In this document: piece by piece, positions 1 to 6,356 of the stretch
How the letters are laid out: every line of letters starts with the position of its first letter
Position numbering within the stretch: the stretch's first letter is position 1
Assembly (NCBI GenBank): GCA_005882445.1
Contig: VBAN01000254.1
Location: 3,973-12,435, forward strand
Direction of reading: 5' to 3'
DNA from: Candidatus Segetimicrobium genomatis
Lineage (GTDB): Bacteria > Sysuimicrobiota > Sysuimicrobiia > Sysuimicrobiales > Segetimicrobiaceae
Length of the DNA: 8,463 bases
The notes under the pieces: generated by a model
Database searches by the model: none
What the model saw: the letters and a program-made list of their open reading frames with translations, nothing else
What the model was told of the DNA's origin: nothing
Position numbers and translations under genes: made by a program

Positions 1-462
1 CCGGCGCTCACAGAACAGGAGCGGCGGCGGACGATCCCCCTCGCGCTGCTCGCCGGCCTGCTCTTCGCCACCGGGGTCGTGTTCGGCTATCTGGTCATCC
101 TGCCCGTCAGCCTCCACTGGCTGCTCGCGCAGGCCGGAACGCAGTTCAACGCGCTGATCACCGCCAACGCCTACATCTCCTTCGTGCTGTTCTTCCTCCT
201 GATCGTGGGCGGGACGTTCGAGACGCCTCTCGTGATTCTCAGCCTCGCGTTTCTCGGCGTCGTCTCCCCCCAGACCCTCCGCCGCGAGTGGCGGATCGCC
301 TACATGGTCATCGCCGGCATCGCCGTCTTCGGGACCCCGGATTGGAGTCCGGTCACGATGCTCCTCGTCGCGATCCCGATGGCCCTGCTCTACGAGTTCA
401 GCCTCATCCTCTGCCGCATCTTCGTCCGGCCGGCGGCGCCGCAGCCCGTCCGCGAGACGTAG
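1..462 (+). CDS. tatC: Sec-independent (twin-arginine) protein translocase subunit TatC, C-terminal part
   Basis: TatC is the polytopic inner-membrane receptor of the Tat pathway. It binds twin-arginine signal peptides and, with TatA/TatB, moves folded, often cofactor-loaded proteins across the membrane. The frame is open from base 1, so the N-terminus lies outside the window. The 153 visible residues are about two thirds of a usual ~240-residue TatC. They begin with the cytoplasmic ALTEQERRR segment, followed by a long hydrophobic helix ending near YLVILP. Next come a second helix with the conserved F-E-x-P element (GGTFETPLVIL), the basic loop LRREWR, and a last helical pair containing TPDWSP and LLYEFSLIL, which matches the TatC C-terminal signature (T-P-D ... 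LYE-S). The tail is short and charged. An internal GTG at 79 is not the real start, because family residues continue upstream of it. The gene ends 128 bases before the next gene, which has its own promoter. Confidence 0.93.
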   Translation, partial: PALTEQERRRTIPLALLAGLLFATGVVFGYLVILPVSLHWLLAQAGTQFNALITANAYISFVLFFLLIVGGTFETPLVILSLAFLGVVSPQTLRREWRIAYMVIAGIAVFGTPDWSPVTMLLVAIPMALLYEFSLILCRIFVRPAAPQPVRET

Positions 463-519
463 CACGCGCCCGGGGGCTGGAACTCCCCCTGCGGCCCGTC
501 CGTAAGATTCCGGAAGTTC

Positions 520-549
520 GTTCGGAAGGAAGGGTCCGATCCTCCGAAC
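520..549. other. Imperfect inverted repeat between tatC and the oxidoreductase promoter
   Basis: GTTCGG-A-AGGA (520-530) faces TCCT-CCGAAC (540-549) around a 9-base loop, giving a 10-bp stem with one bulged A. A second arm, AGTTCG at 515-520, could pair instead with CGAACT at 545-550. The repeat ends just before the -35 hexamer at 556. It may be a weak 3' end for tatC or an operator-like site. No T-run follows, so it is not a classical intrinsic terminator. The rest of 463-590 holds only the promoter described separately. Confidence 0.3.
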
Positions 550-555
550 TGTGGA

Positions 556-591
556 GTGGCACAACGGGGCCGGCCTGTTATAATGAGCCGA
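556..591 (+). promoter_or_regulatory. Sigma-70-type promoter, predicted leaderless start
   Basis: A perfect TATAAT lies at 579-584. A GTGGCA hexamer at 556-561 (4 of 6 matches to TTGACA) sits at exactly the ideal 17-bp spacing. Transcription normally starts about 7 bases after the -10 box, which is position 591, the A of the ATG of the next gene. No Shine-Dalgarno sequence lies between the box and the ATG, so the mRNA is expected to be leaderless. The AT-rich box stands out clearly in otherwise GC-rich sequence. Confidence 0.7.
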
Positions 592-2117
592 TGAATTTTA
601 TGGAAACCGGCACCCGCCGTCTCTTGGGCTGCGCCGCCGTGCTCGGGCTGCTGGTCGCGGGCATCCAGGTGTTTCCTGCGCCGGCCTTTGGACGCCCCCC
701 CTTCGGGGGCCTTGGCCGGGCGGTCTGCAGCGTCTCCGTCCCGGTGCTCGTGGTCGGCGGCACCCCCGCGGGCGTGGCGGCGGCGGTCTCCACCGCGCGG
801 ATGGGGACCCAGGTGATCATGACCGAATCCCGGTCGTATCTCGGCGGGGACCTCACCGGCTCGATGCTCAACATGTTCGACATGGATTACGGGCCCGGGG
901 GGCAGCACCTGTCCCGCGGAATATTCATGGAGATTTTCAGGAAGTTGGGCATCACATTCGACGTGGAGCTGGCCAAGCACGTGTTCCTCCAGGAGGTCTA
1001 CCGGCACCCCCTGGTGGTGCTCCGGCTGTCCACACACCCGGTGCAGGCGATCGTCCAGGGCGATCGGATCACCGCCGTGGTCATGGAGGATACGGTCTCC
1101 CACGCGCGGCAGACGATCTGCGCCCAGCGGGTCGTCGACGCCACCGACGACGCGGACGTCGCGGCGATGGCAGGGGTGCCGTACCAACTGGGCCGGGAAG
1201 GATCGGGAGTGGACCGGGCCATGATGGCCGCCACCCTGGTCTTCGAGCTCAGCGGTGTCAACTGGCAGGACGTCGTGTCGTATGTCTCGTCGACCGGCGG
1301 GAGGCGCGCCACGCGCGGCGGGATTTTCCACGGGAACGCCTGGGGCTACGGCGCGATTCTCCGCTTTTACCGGCCGATCCAGCCGGGCATTGGGATCTAT
1401 GATCTCAACATCGGCTGGCAGAACGATCATACGGTCCTGATCAACGGGCTGCTGGTCTACGGCGTCGACGGTACCGATCCCGCATCCGTCGCCGACGGCA
1501 TGCGCCGGGCCACCCTGGAGTTGCCCGCGCTGATCCAGTACCTCAGGATCACCGCCGCGGGGTTCAAAGATGCCGAACTGGTCCGCACGGCGGACTACCT
1601 CTACATTCGCGAGACCCGGCACATCCGGGGGCTCTACACGCTGACCGCTCAGGACATCGTCGACGGGCGCGTGTTCTGGGACGCGGTGGGCGTGGCCAGC
1701 TACCCGATCGACCTGCATCCCTACCGCCCGGGCGAGCTGAACCCCTATGCGCCCCACCGGTACGTCTACACGATTCCCCTTCGCGCGCTGGTCCCGGTGG
1801 GGATCACCAACCTGCTGCTGGCCAGCCGGGCGATCTCCGCCAGTTACGAGGCCGCCGGCTCGACCCGCGTGGTGCCCACGACCATGGAGGAAGGTCAGGC
1901 GGCGGGGACCGCCGCCGTGCTCTCGCTTCGCGCCAAGGTGTCGTTCCCGGATTTCACCGAGGACCCCGGGCTGGTGCACGAACTGCAGGCCGCGCTGCAT
2001 ACGCAGGGCCAATACCTGCTGCCGGAAACGCTGGCCGCGGCCCTCGGGGTTCCCACCCACCAGTGGCCCGGCACTCCCCGCTCGCCCGTCAAGCCCCCGG
2101 CGCCCGCTCAGCCGTAA
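591..2117 (+). CDS. Exported FAD-dependent oxidoreductase (FAD_oxidored, PF12831-like)
   Basis: This is a 508-residue flavoprotein of unknown substrate. A Rossmann-type FAD site starts at about residue 51: a hydrophobic strand, then GGTPAG (56-61), then Glu79 at the end of the second strand to hold the ribose, followed by LGGD. GGT-P/S-AG in place of GxGxxG is usual in this family. Other family-like segments are VVDATDDADVAAMAG, RETRHIRGLYTL and, near 424-445, RVVPTTMEEGQAAG, the C-terminal FAD-contact region. The N-terminus is signal-like: TRR at 8-10, a hydrophobic run at about 11-28, and a possible APA cleavage site at 30-32. The twin arginines and the neighbouring tatC favour Tat export with FAD already bound; Sec export is the alternative. 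The ATG at 591 is chosen because the promoter places the transcript start there. An ATG at 600 is possible. Longer upstream extensions would cross the promoter. The ligase gene follows after 60 bases and is probably co-transcribed. Confidence 0.82.
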   Translation: MNFMETGTRRLLGCAAVLGLLVAGIQVFPAPAFGRPPFGGLGRAVCSVSVPVLVVGGTPAGVAAAVSTARMGTQVIMTESRSYLGGDLTGSMLNMFDMDYGPGGQHLSRGIFMEIFRKLGITFDVELAKHVFLQEVYRHPLVVLRLSTHPVQAIVQGDRITAVVMEDTVSHARQTICAQRVVDATDDADVAAMAGVPYQLGREGSGVDRAMMAATLVFELSGVNWQDVVSYVSSTGGRRATRGGIFHGNAWGYGAILRFYRPIQPGIGIYDLNIGWQNDHTVLINGLLVYGVDGTDPASVADGMRRATLELPALIQYLRITAAGFKDAELVRTADYLYIRETRHIRGLYTLTAQDIVDGRVFWDAVGVASYPIDLHPYRPGELNPYAPHRYVYTIPLRALVPVGITNLLLASRAISASYEAAGSTRVVPTTMEEGQAAGTAAVLSLRAKVSFPDFTEDPGLVHELQAALHTQGQYLLPETLAAALGVPTHQWPGTPRSPVKPPAPAQP

Positions 2118-2133
2118 CCCACACCGTACGATC

Positions 2134-2161
2134 GGGGAAGGAGGAACGGTCCTCCGGCCCC
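2134..2161 (+). promoter_or_regulatory. Stable intergenic hairpin enclosing an AAGGAGG motif
   Basis: GGGG (2134-2137) pairs with CCCC (2158-2161) and GGAGG (2140-2144) with CCTCC (2151-2155). They are separated by an AA/GG internal loop and closed by a 6-base loop, AACGGT. A perfect Shine-Dalgarno-like AAGGAGG (2138-2144) is buried in the left arm, but it lies 33 bases before the GTG start, too far to serve it directly. No T-tract follows. The hairpin could protect mRNA, modulate translation of the ligase, or attenuate transcription. None of these is shown. Confidence 0.4.
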
Positions 2162-2177
2162 TGGTAAGAGGTCCCGT

Positions 2178-3485
2178 GTGATCTGGAACGTCCCCGCGGA
2201 AACCATGCCGCGCGACGACCTGGCGGCGCTGCAGGCGAGCCGGCTGCAGGCCCTCGTCCGGCGGGTGGACGAGCGGGTGCCGTTTTACCGGCAGGCCTTC
2301 GAGCGGGCGGGGGTCCGTCCGGAGCAGATCCGGACCCTTGCCGACATCCGCCGTCTGCCCTGGACCCGCAAGACCGATCTGCGGGATCATTATCCGTTCG
2401 GCCTCTTCGCGGTCCCGAGGGATCAGGTGGTCCGCCTCCACGCGTCCTCGGGGACCACCGGAAAGCCGACCGTGGTGGGGTACACCCGCGCAGACGTACA
2501 GATGTGGGCCGAAGTCTGCGCGCGCTGTCTGGCCGCCGGCGGCGGCCGTCCGGGCGATGTCTTTCACAACGCCTACGGGTACGGGCTCTTCACCGGCGGA
2601 CTTGGGATGCACTACGGCGCGGAACTGATGGGCATGACCGTGGTCCCGGTCTCGGGGGGAAACACCGAGCGGCAGCTGCTGCTGATCGGGGATTTCCAGC
2701 CGCGGGTCATCGCCTGCACCCCCTCGTACATGCTGACCCTGGCCGAGGCCGCGCTGGCCCGGGGCCTCGACCCGCGGCGCCTGTCCCTGCGCTTCGCCGT
2801 GCTGGGGGCCGAGCCGTGGACCGAGGCGATGCGCCGGCAGATCGAGCGGCTCCTGCCGGTGCGCGCGGTCAACATCTACGGGCTGAGCGAAGTGATCGGG
2901 CCGGGAGTCAGCAACGAGTGCGTGGAGGCGCAGCAGGGGTCGCATGTCTTCGAGGACCACTTCCTGGTGGAGGTCGTCGACCCGCGGTCCGGAGAGCCGC
3001 TGCCGCCGGGGGAGGTGGGGGAGCTCGTGTTCACGACCCTCACCAAAGAGGCGCTTCCCGTGATCCGGTACCGGACGGGGGACCTCGCCTCGCTGGACCC
3101 GTCGCCGTGCCGCTGCGGGCGAACCCTCGCGCGGATGTCCCTCGTCGTCGGCCGCACGGACGATATGCTGATCATTCGCGGGATCAATGTCTTTCCTTCG
3201 CAGGTGGAGTCGGTGGTCGTGCAGTTTCCCGAACTATCGCCCCATTACCAGCTCCGGATCACGCGCGAGCGGACCCTGGATGATCTCGAGGTGCGGATCG
3301 AAGCCGATCCGTCCGGGGACGGGGGAGCCGCGGCTGACCGCGGGGCCGCCCTCGAAGCCAGGGTCACCGAGCGGCTCCGGGGTGTCGTGGGGATTCACAT
3401 CCGCGTGAGGGTGGTGTCCCCGGGCAGCCTCCCCCGCAGCGAAGGGGGCAAGCTGCGGCGGGTGATCGACGAGCGGACGTCCTGA
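2178..3485 (+). CDS. paaK: Phenylacetate-CoA ligase family protein (PaaK-like AMP-dependent ligase)
   Basis: This is a cytoplasmic adenylate-forming enzyme that activates an aryl or related carboxylic acid with ATP and then transfers it to CoA. Its 435 residues match the usual PaaK length (~430-440). The N-terminus (IWNVPAETMPRDDL ... RVPFYRQAF) is typical of PaaK. The ATP loop SSGTTGKPT is at 90-98, followed by the PaaK-specific AYGYGLFTGGLGMHYG at about 132-147, YGLSE at 234-238, YRTGD at 298-302, CRCGR at 311-315, and a C-terminal lid with SEGGKLRRVID, whose Lys425 is the likely late catalytic lysine. The GTG start is supported by AAGAGGT at 2166-2172 and by the family N-terminus; the next ATG (2205) would remove conserved residues. 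Phenylacetate is the family's best-known substrate, but other aryl acids are possible and no other paa gene is in view. It follows the exported oxidoreductase and ends directly against the opposing ketosynthase gene. Confidence 0.88.
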   Translation: MIWNVPAETMPRDDLAALQASRLQALVRRVDERVPFYRQAFERAGVRPEQIRTLADIRRLPWTRKTDLRDHYPFGLFAVPRDQVVRLHASSGTTGKPTVVGYTRADVQMWAEVCARCLAAGGGRPGDVFHNAYGYGLFTGGLGMHYGAELMGMTVVPVSGGNTERQLLLIGDFQPRVIACTPSYMLTLAEAALARGLDPRRLSLRFAVLGAEPWTEAMRRQIERLLPVRAVNIYGLSEVIGPGVSNECVEAQQGSHVFEDHFLVEVVDPRSGEPLPPGEVGELVFTTLTKEALPVIRYRTGDLASLDPSPCRCGRTLARMSLVVGRTDDMLIIRGINVFPSQVESVVVQFPELSPHYQLRITRERTLDDLEVRIEADPSGDGGAAADRGAALEARVTERLRGVVGIHIRVRVVSPGSLPRSEGGKLRRVIDERTS

Positions 3486-4739
3486 TTACGCCGGCGCCTG
3501 TCCAAACACCAGCGACGCGTTGATCCCCCCGAACCCGAAGGAGTTGCTGAGGATGTACTCGACCGCCGCCTCGCGGCCGCGGCCGGGGATGTAGTCGAGG
3601 TCGCACGCGGGATCCGGATCGTCCAGGTTGACCGTCGGCGGCAGGTAGGCGTGCCGGAGCGCCAGCATGCAGATCGCCGCCTCGATCGCGCCGCTCGCCC
3701 CCAGCGCGTGACCGTGCATCGCCTTGGTGCCGCTGACCGGCACGCGGTACGCGTGGTCCCCCAGGACCTGCTTGATCGCCAGCGTCTCGGTCGCATCGTT
3801 GAGCGGGGTGCCGCTGGCGTGGGCGTTGATGTAGCCGATCGCCTCGGGGGGGATGCCCGCCTCGGCCAGGGCGCCCCGCATCGCCCGGGCGGCCTGGACG
3901 CCGGTGGGGAGCGGGGCCGTCATGTGGTGGGCGTCGTTGGAGGTGCCGTACCCGAGGACTTCCCCATAGATGGGGGCGCCGCGCCGGCGCGCGTGTTCGA
4001 GTTCCTCCAGCACGAGCAGCGCGGCGCCTTCCGCCATGACGAATCCGTCGCGTCCCCGATCGAAAGGCCGGCAGGCGCGCGCGGGCTCGTCGTTGCGGGT
4101 CGACATGGCCCGGATGATCGCGAAGGCGCCGAAGATGAGGGGCGTCAGCGGCACCTCGACGCCCCCGGCCAGCATGACGTCGGCGTAGCCGTCCCGGACG
4201 GTGCGGAACGCTTCGCCGATCGCGATCGCCCCGCTGCTGCAGCTGTCGGAGTTCGCGCTGCTCGGTCCCCGGAGATCGAAGTCGATCGCGATGTTGCAGG
4301 ATGCCGCGCCGCAGAACACCGAGAGCGCCAGGGTCGGCCGCACCCGGTGGATCCCCTGCGTCATGAAGACCGTGTGCTGCTCCTCCGCGAAGGCGGCCCC
4401 GCCGAGCGCCGACCCGACAAAGCAGCCGATGGCGTCGCGGTTCTCCTCAGCGAGATCGAGCCGGGCGTCCGCGATCGCCATCTGGCCGCAGGCGACGGCG
4501 AACTGCGAGTACCGATCCAGCCGCCGCAGGCGCTTCGCGTCCAGGTAGGCCGCAGGGTCGAAATCCCTGACCTCTCCGGCGATCTTGCAGGAGAACGGCT
4601 CGGGGTCGAATCGCGTGATCCGGTCGATCGCCGAGCGCTCGCGACGCAGTCCTTCGTAGAGCCCCCGGCTGCCGTGTCCGACCGGGGTCAGGGGTCCCAG
4701 CCCGGTCACGACCACCCGCCGCTTCACAGTCTCACGCAT
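3486..4739 (-). CDS. fabF: Beta-ketoacyl-[acyl-carrier-protein] synthase II family protein (FabF-like)
   Basis: This enzyme condenses an acyl chain on its cysteine with malonyl-ACP. Its 417 residues match FabF/KAS II (~412). The N-terminal VVVTGLGPLTPVG is the family opening. The catalytic triad is intact: Cys167 in SDSCSSG, His307 in NAHASGTPLND and His344 in GHALGASGAIE, with the supporting Lys339 in GTKAMHG. SNDAHHMTAP and the C-terminal NSFGFGGINASLVF are also typical. The motifs differ slightly from housekeeping FabF (DTAC, NAHGTST), and the gene sits with tailoring enzymes rather than fab genes. A specialised role in a polyketide- or fatty-acid-derived pathway is therefore more likely than primary lipid synthesis, so the symbol is only family-level. 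AGGGAGG (4755-4749) lies 9 bases before the ATG. The start overlaps the SRPBCC stop by 8 bases, suggesting coupled translation. This is the last gene of the leftward operon. Confidence 0.9.
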   Translation of the reverse strand: MRETVKRRVVVTGLGPLTPVGHGSRGLYEGLRRERSAIDRITRFDPEPFSCKIAGEVRDFDPAAYLDAKRLRRLDRYSQFAVACGQMAIADARLDLAEENRDAIGCFVGSALGGAAFAEEQHTVFMTQGIHRVRPTLALSVFCGAASCNIAIDFDLRGPSSANSDSCSSGAIAIGEAFRTVRDGYADVMLAGGVEVPLTPLIFGAFAIIRAMSTRNDEPARACRPFDRGRDGFVMAEGAALLVLEELEHARRRGAPIYGEVLGYGTSNDAHHMTAPLPTGVQAARAMRGALAEAGIPPEAIGYINAHASGTPLNDATETLAIKQVLGDHAYRVPVSGTKAMHGHALGASGAIEAAICMLALRHAYLPPTVNLDDPDPACDLDYIPGRGREAAVEYILSNSFGFGGINASLVFGQAPA

Positions 4740-5149
4740 CTTGGACGGCCTCCCTCGGGTGTGCGACGCCCTGCTCGACCAGCATCTTGATTCTTCGGAG
4801 CGTTGCCCCGGCGATCGGTTCGACGAACATCGGTCCGATGATCCAATCGGCGACCGCCCGCCCGACGAGCGGCCACCGCAGGGAGAGGTCGTGGACGATG
4901 GTCACCAGCACGCCGCCTGCCGCCGGGGTGAAGCGCCACTCTACCTCCATCCCGCGCGTCACCCCGCGCGTGTGCGTGTACCGGATCCGGCGCTCTGCCG
5001 GCAAGACCACCTGGCGCGCCCACCACCAGACCGGGATCCGGTCGCGCCGCGCCCGCATCTCAACGACCCGCTCGTTGCCTCGGGCGCGCGGCATAGCCGA
5101 AGATCGCCTCCGGGTTCCCCTCGATGCGCACCGCCGTCTCCGTATGCAC
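4732..5149 (-). pseudogene. SRPBCC (START/polyketide-cyclase-like) protein, apparently frameshifted with an internal deletion
   Basis: SRPBCC proteins form a helix-grip cavity for hydrophobic ligands; relatives beside ketosynthases often act as aromatase/cyclases. The C-terminal 118 residues read in one frame up to about 5094. They include RIPVWWWARQ, RRIRYTHTRG, GMEVEWRFTP, a VTIVHDL strand and the long C-terminal helix (GATLRRIKMLVEQG). Upstream of 5094 that frame gives unlike, Arg-rich sequence. The next frame gives a convincing family N-terminus instead, HTETAVRIEGNPEAIFGYA, starting at a GTG (5149-5147) directly after the preceding gene's TGA and reaching a stop at 5060. Joining the two needs a one-base shift near 5090, and about 20 residues usual between the first helix and the RVVEM strand are missing. 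Restored length would be near 159, normal for the family. It is therefore either a broken gene or an assembly deletion. An ATG at 5094 could give a shorter 120-residue product lacking the first strand and helix. It overlaps the fabF start by 8 bases. Confidence 0.65.
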
Positions 5150-6352
5150 TCAGGCGATCCCGAGGAGCGCGGCGAGGAGTCCCGGGTGCATGACCGACGC
5201 GGCGCGGGAGACGCCGCCGACCGCGTCGATGAACCGCGTCCCGAGGGCCGGCCGGCCGGCTATCGCCCGCACCGCCCGGTTGATGACGGCCGGCCGGAAG
5301 GCGAGGTCATCCAAGATCCTGGATACGAGGAAGGCGTCGCCGAACTCCCGCCGGCGCTCCCGATCGTACGCGGCAAGGGCCCGCCGGGTGGGGCCGCCCC
5401 GATCGAGCGCCCGCAGCGCGGCCCGGCCCGCCAGTTCGCCGCCCCTCAGGGCCAGGAAGATTCCCTGCCCCGTCATGGGATTGATCACCGCCGCGGCGTC
5501 CCCGGCCAGCAGCACCCCGTCGCCGACGGCCCGGCGGCGCCGGTAGCCGACCGGGCCGCTGGCGCGCAGCCGCCCAACGGCTCTGGCGCGCGCGAGGCGT
5601 CCGGCGAGCCCCGGAAAGGCGCGCAGCGCGGTCCAATACCCGGCATCGAGATTGCCCCGCCACATCCGCAGCGCGCCGGCGGGAAGCGCGATGGTGACAT
5701 TGGCGAGCCCGCCGGGAAGGTAGGCGATCCCGCAGAACCGGTCCCTGGCGAAATGGATCTCGCCGGGCGGCCGTTCCCCCGAAGCCCCGGTCCCATCCAG
5801 TCCCTCGAGGTACGCGCCCACGGTGAATCGCCCGCCCCGCGGCAAGGCGCCGGCGCCGATCATGCGGGCGATCGTCGAGCGGAGGCCGTCCGCGCCGATC
5901 ACCAGCCGCGCGCTGAGGCTCTCGCGTTCGCCCGGCCCGCCGCCGCGCTCGATGGTCACCCGAACCCCTCCGGGCCTGCGGTCCAGGGCGGTCACCCGGC
6001 CCGCTTCGATGACCGCGGCGCCCATCGTGACCGCGCGGGTCAGCAGGATGTGATCGAGGGTCCGGCGTGGGATGGCGAATCCTGTGCCGGCGGAGAAGGC
6101 GGTGGCGGCGGCCGCGCCGTCGGGGGCGACGATGCGCCAGCCGGGAACCGGCAGCGCGGCATGCTCGACGTCCTCGAGAGCCCCGATCCGACGGAGGACG
6201 CCGGCGCACCCGGGGTTGAGATAGTCCCCGCATGGTTTGCTCCGCGGAAACCGGGCGCGTTCGGCAACCAGCACGCGGCATCCTGCGCCCGCGAGCACGG
6301 CCGCCGCGACGCTGCCCGCCGGGCCGCCCCCCACCACGATCACGTCGAGCAT
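5150..6352 (-). CDS. NAD(P)/FAD-dependent oxidoreductase, geranylgeranyl reductase / flavin monooxygenase-like
   Basis: This is a 400-residue flavoenzyme with the order of motifs seen in group A flavin monooxygenases and geranylgeranyl reductases. The dinucleotide loop GGGPAG is at 8-13 with Glu31 after the second strand. SKPCGDYLNPG (38-48) resembles the geranylgeranyl-reductase CG element. GADGLRST lies at 153-160, and GDAAAVINPMTGQGI (284-298) contacts the FAD pyrophosphate and isoalloxazine. It probably oxidises or reduces a hydrophobic intermediate, and the neighbours (ketosynthase, cyclase-like protein, methyltransferase) suggest one made by this operon. The substrate and reaction direction cannot be read from the sequence. 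The ATG at 6352 lies 4 bases after the methyltransferase stop, and the family N-terminus begins right there. The TGA is followed at once by the GTG of the SRPBCC gene, consistent with translational coupling. No signal peptide is seen. Confidence 0.85.
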   Translation of the reverse strand: MLDVIVVGGGPAGSVAAAVLAGAGCRVLVAERARFPRSKPCGDYLNPGCAGVLRRIGALEDVEHAALPVPGWRIVAPDGAAAATAFSAGTGFAIPRRTLDHILLTRAVTMGAAVIEAGRVTALDRRPGGVRVTIERGGGPGERESLSARLVIGADGLRSTIARMIGAGALPRGGRFTVGAYLEGLDGTGASGERPPGEIHFARDRFCGIAYLPGGLANVTIALPAGALRMWRGNLDAGYWTALRAFPGLAGRLARARAVGRLRASGPVGYRRRRAVGDGVLLAGDAAAVINPMTGQGIFLALRGGELAGRAALRALDRGGPTRRALAAYDRERRREFGDAFLVSRILDDLAFRPAVINRAVRAIAGRPALGTRFIDAVGGVSRAASVMHPGLLAALLGIA

Positions 6353-6356
6353 CGGG

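Noticed and set aside
288..590. Upstream extension of the oxidoreductase frame
   Set aside because: It overlaps the tatC end and the promoter, has unlike composition, and would place a signal peptide deep inside a protein.
583..594. Three-codon upstream frame ATG-AGC-CGA-TGA overlapping the start codon
   Set aside because: Its ATG lies within the -10 box, upstream of the predicted transcript start, so it would not be in the mRNA.
621..632. Possible lipobox LLGC in the oxidoreductase N-terminus (Cys14)
   Set aside because: Only two hydrophobic residues would precede the Gly-Cys after the twin arginines, too short a hydrophobic core for a lipoprotein signal.
390..2960. Very long open frame on the minus strand across the oxidoreductase and ligase genes
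   Set aside because: Its translation is low-complexity, rich in Arg, Gly, Pro and His, with no recognisable domain. It is the antisense shadow of two well-supported genes in GC-rich DNA.
3425..3455. C-run/G-run hairpin near the end of the ligase as an intrinsic terminator
   Set aside because: It lies inside conserved coding sequence (LPRSEGGKLRR) and is not followed by a T-tract.
3651..4790. Plus-strand open frame opposite the ketosynthase
   Set aside because: It is a shadow of the ketosynthase, whose catalytic residues are all present on the minus strand.
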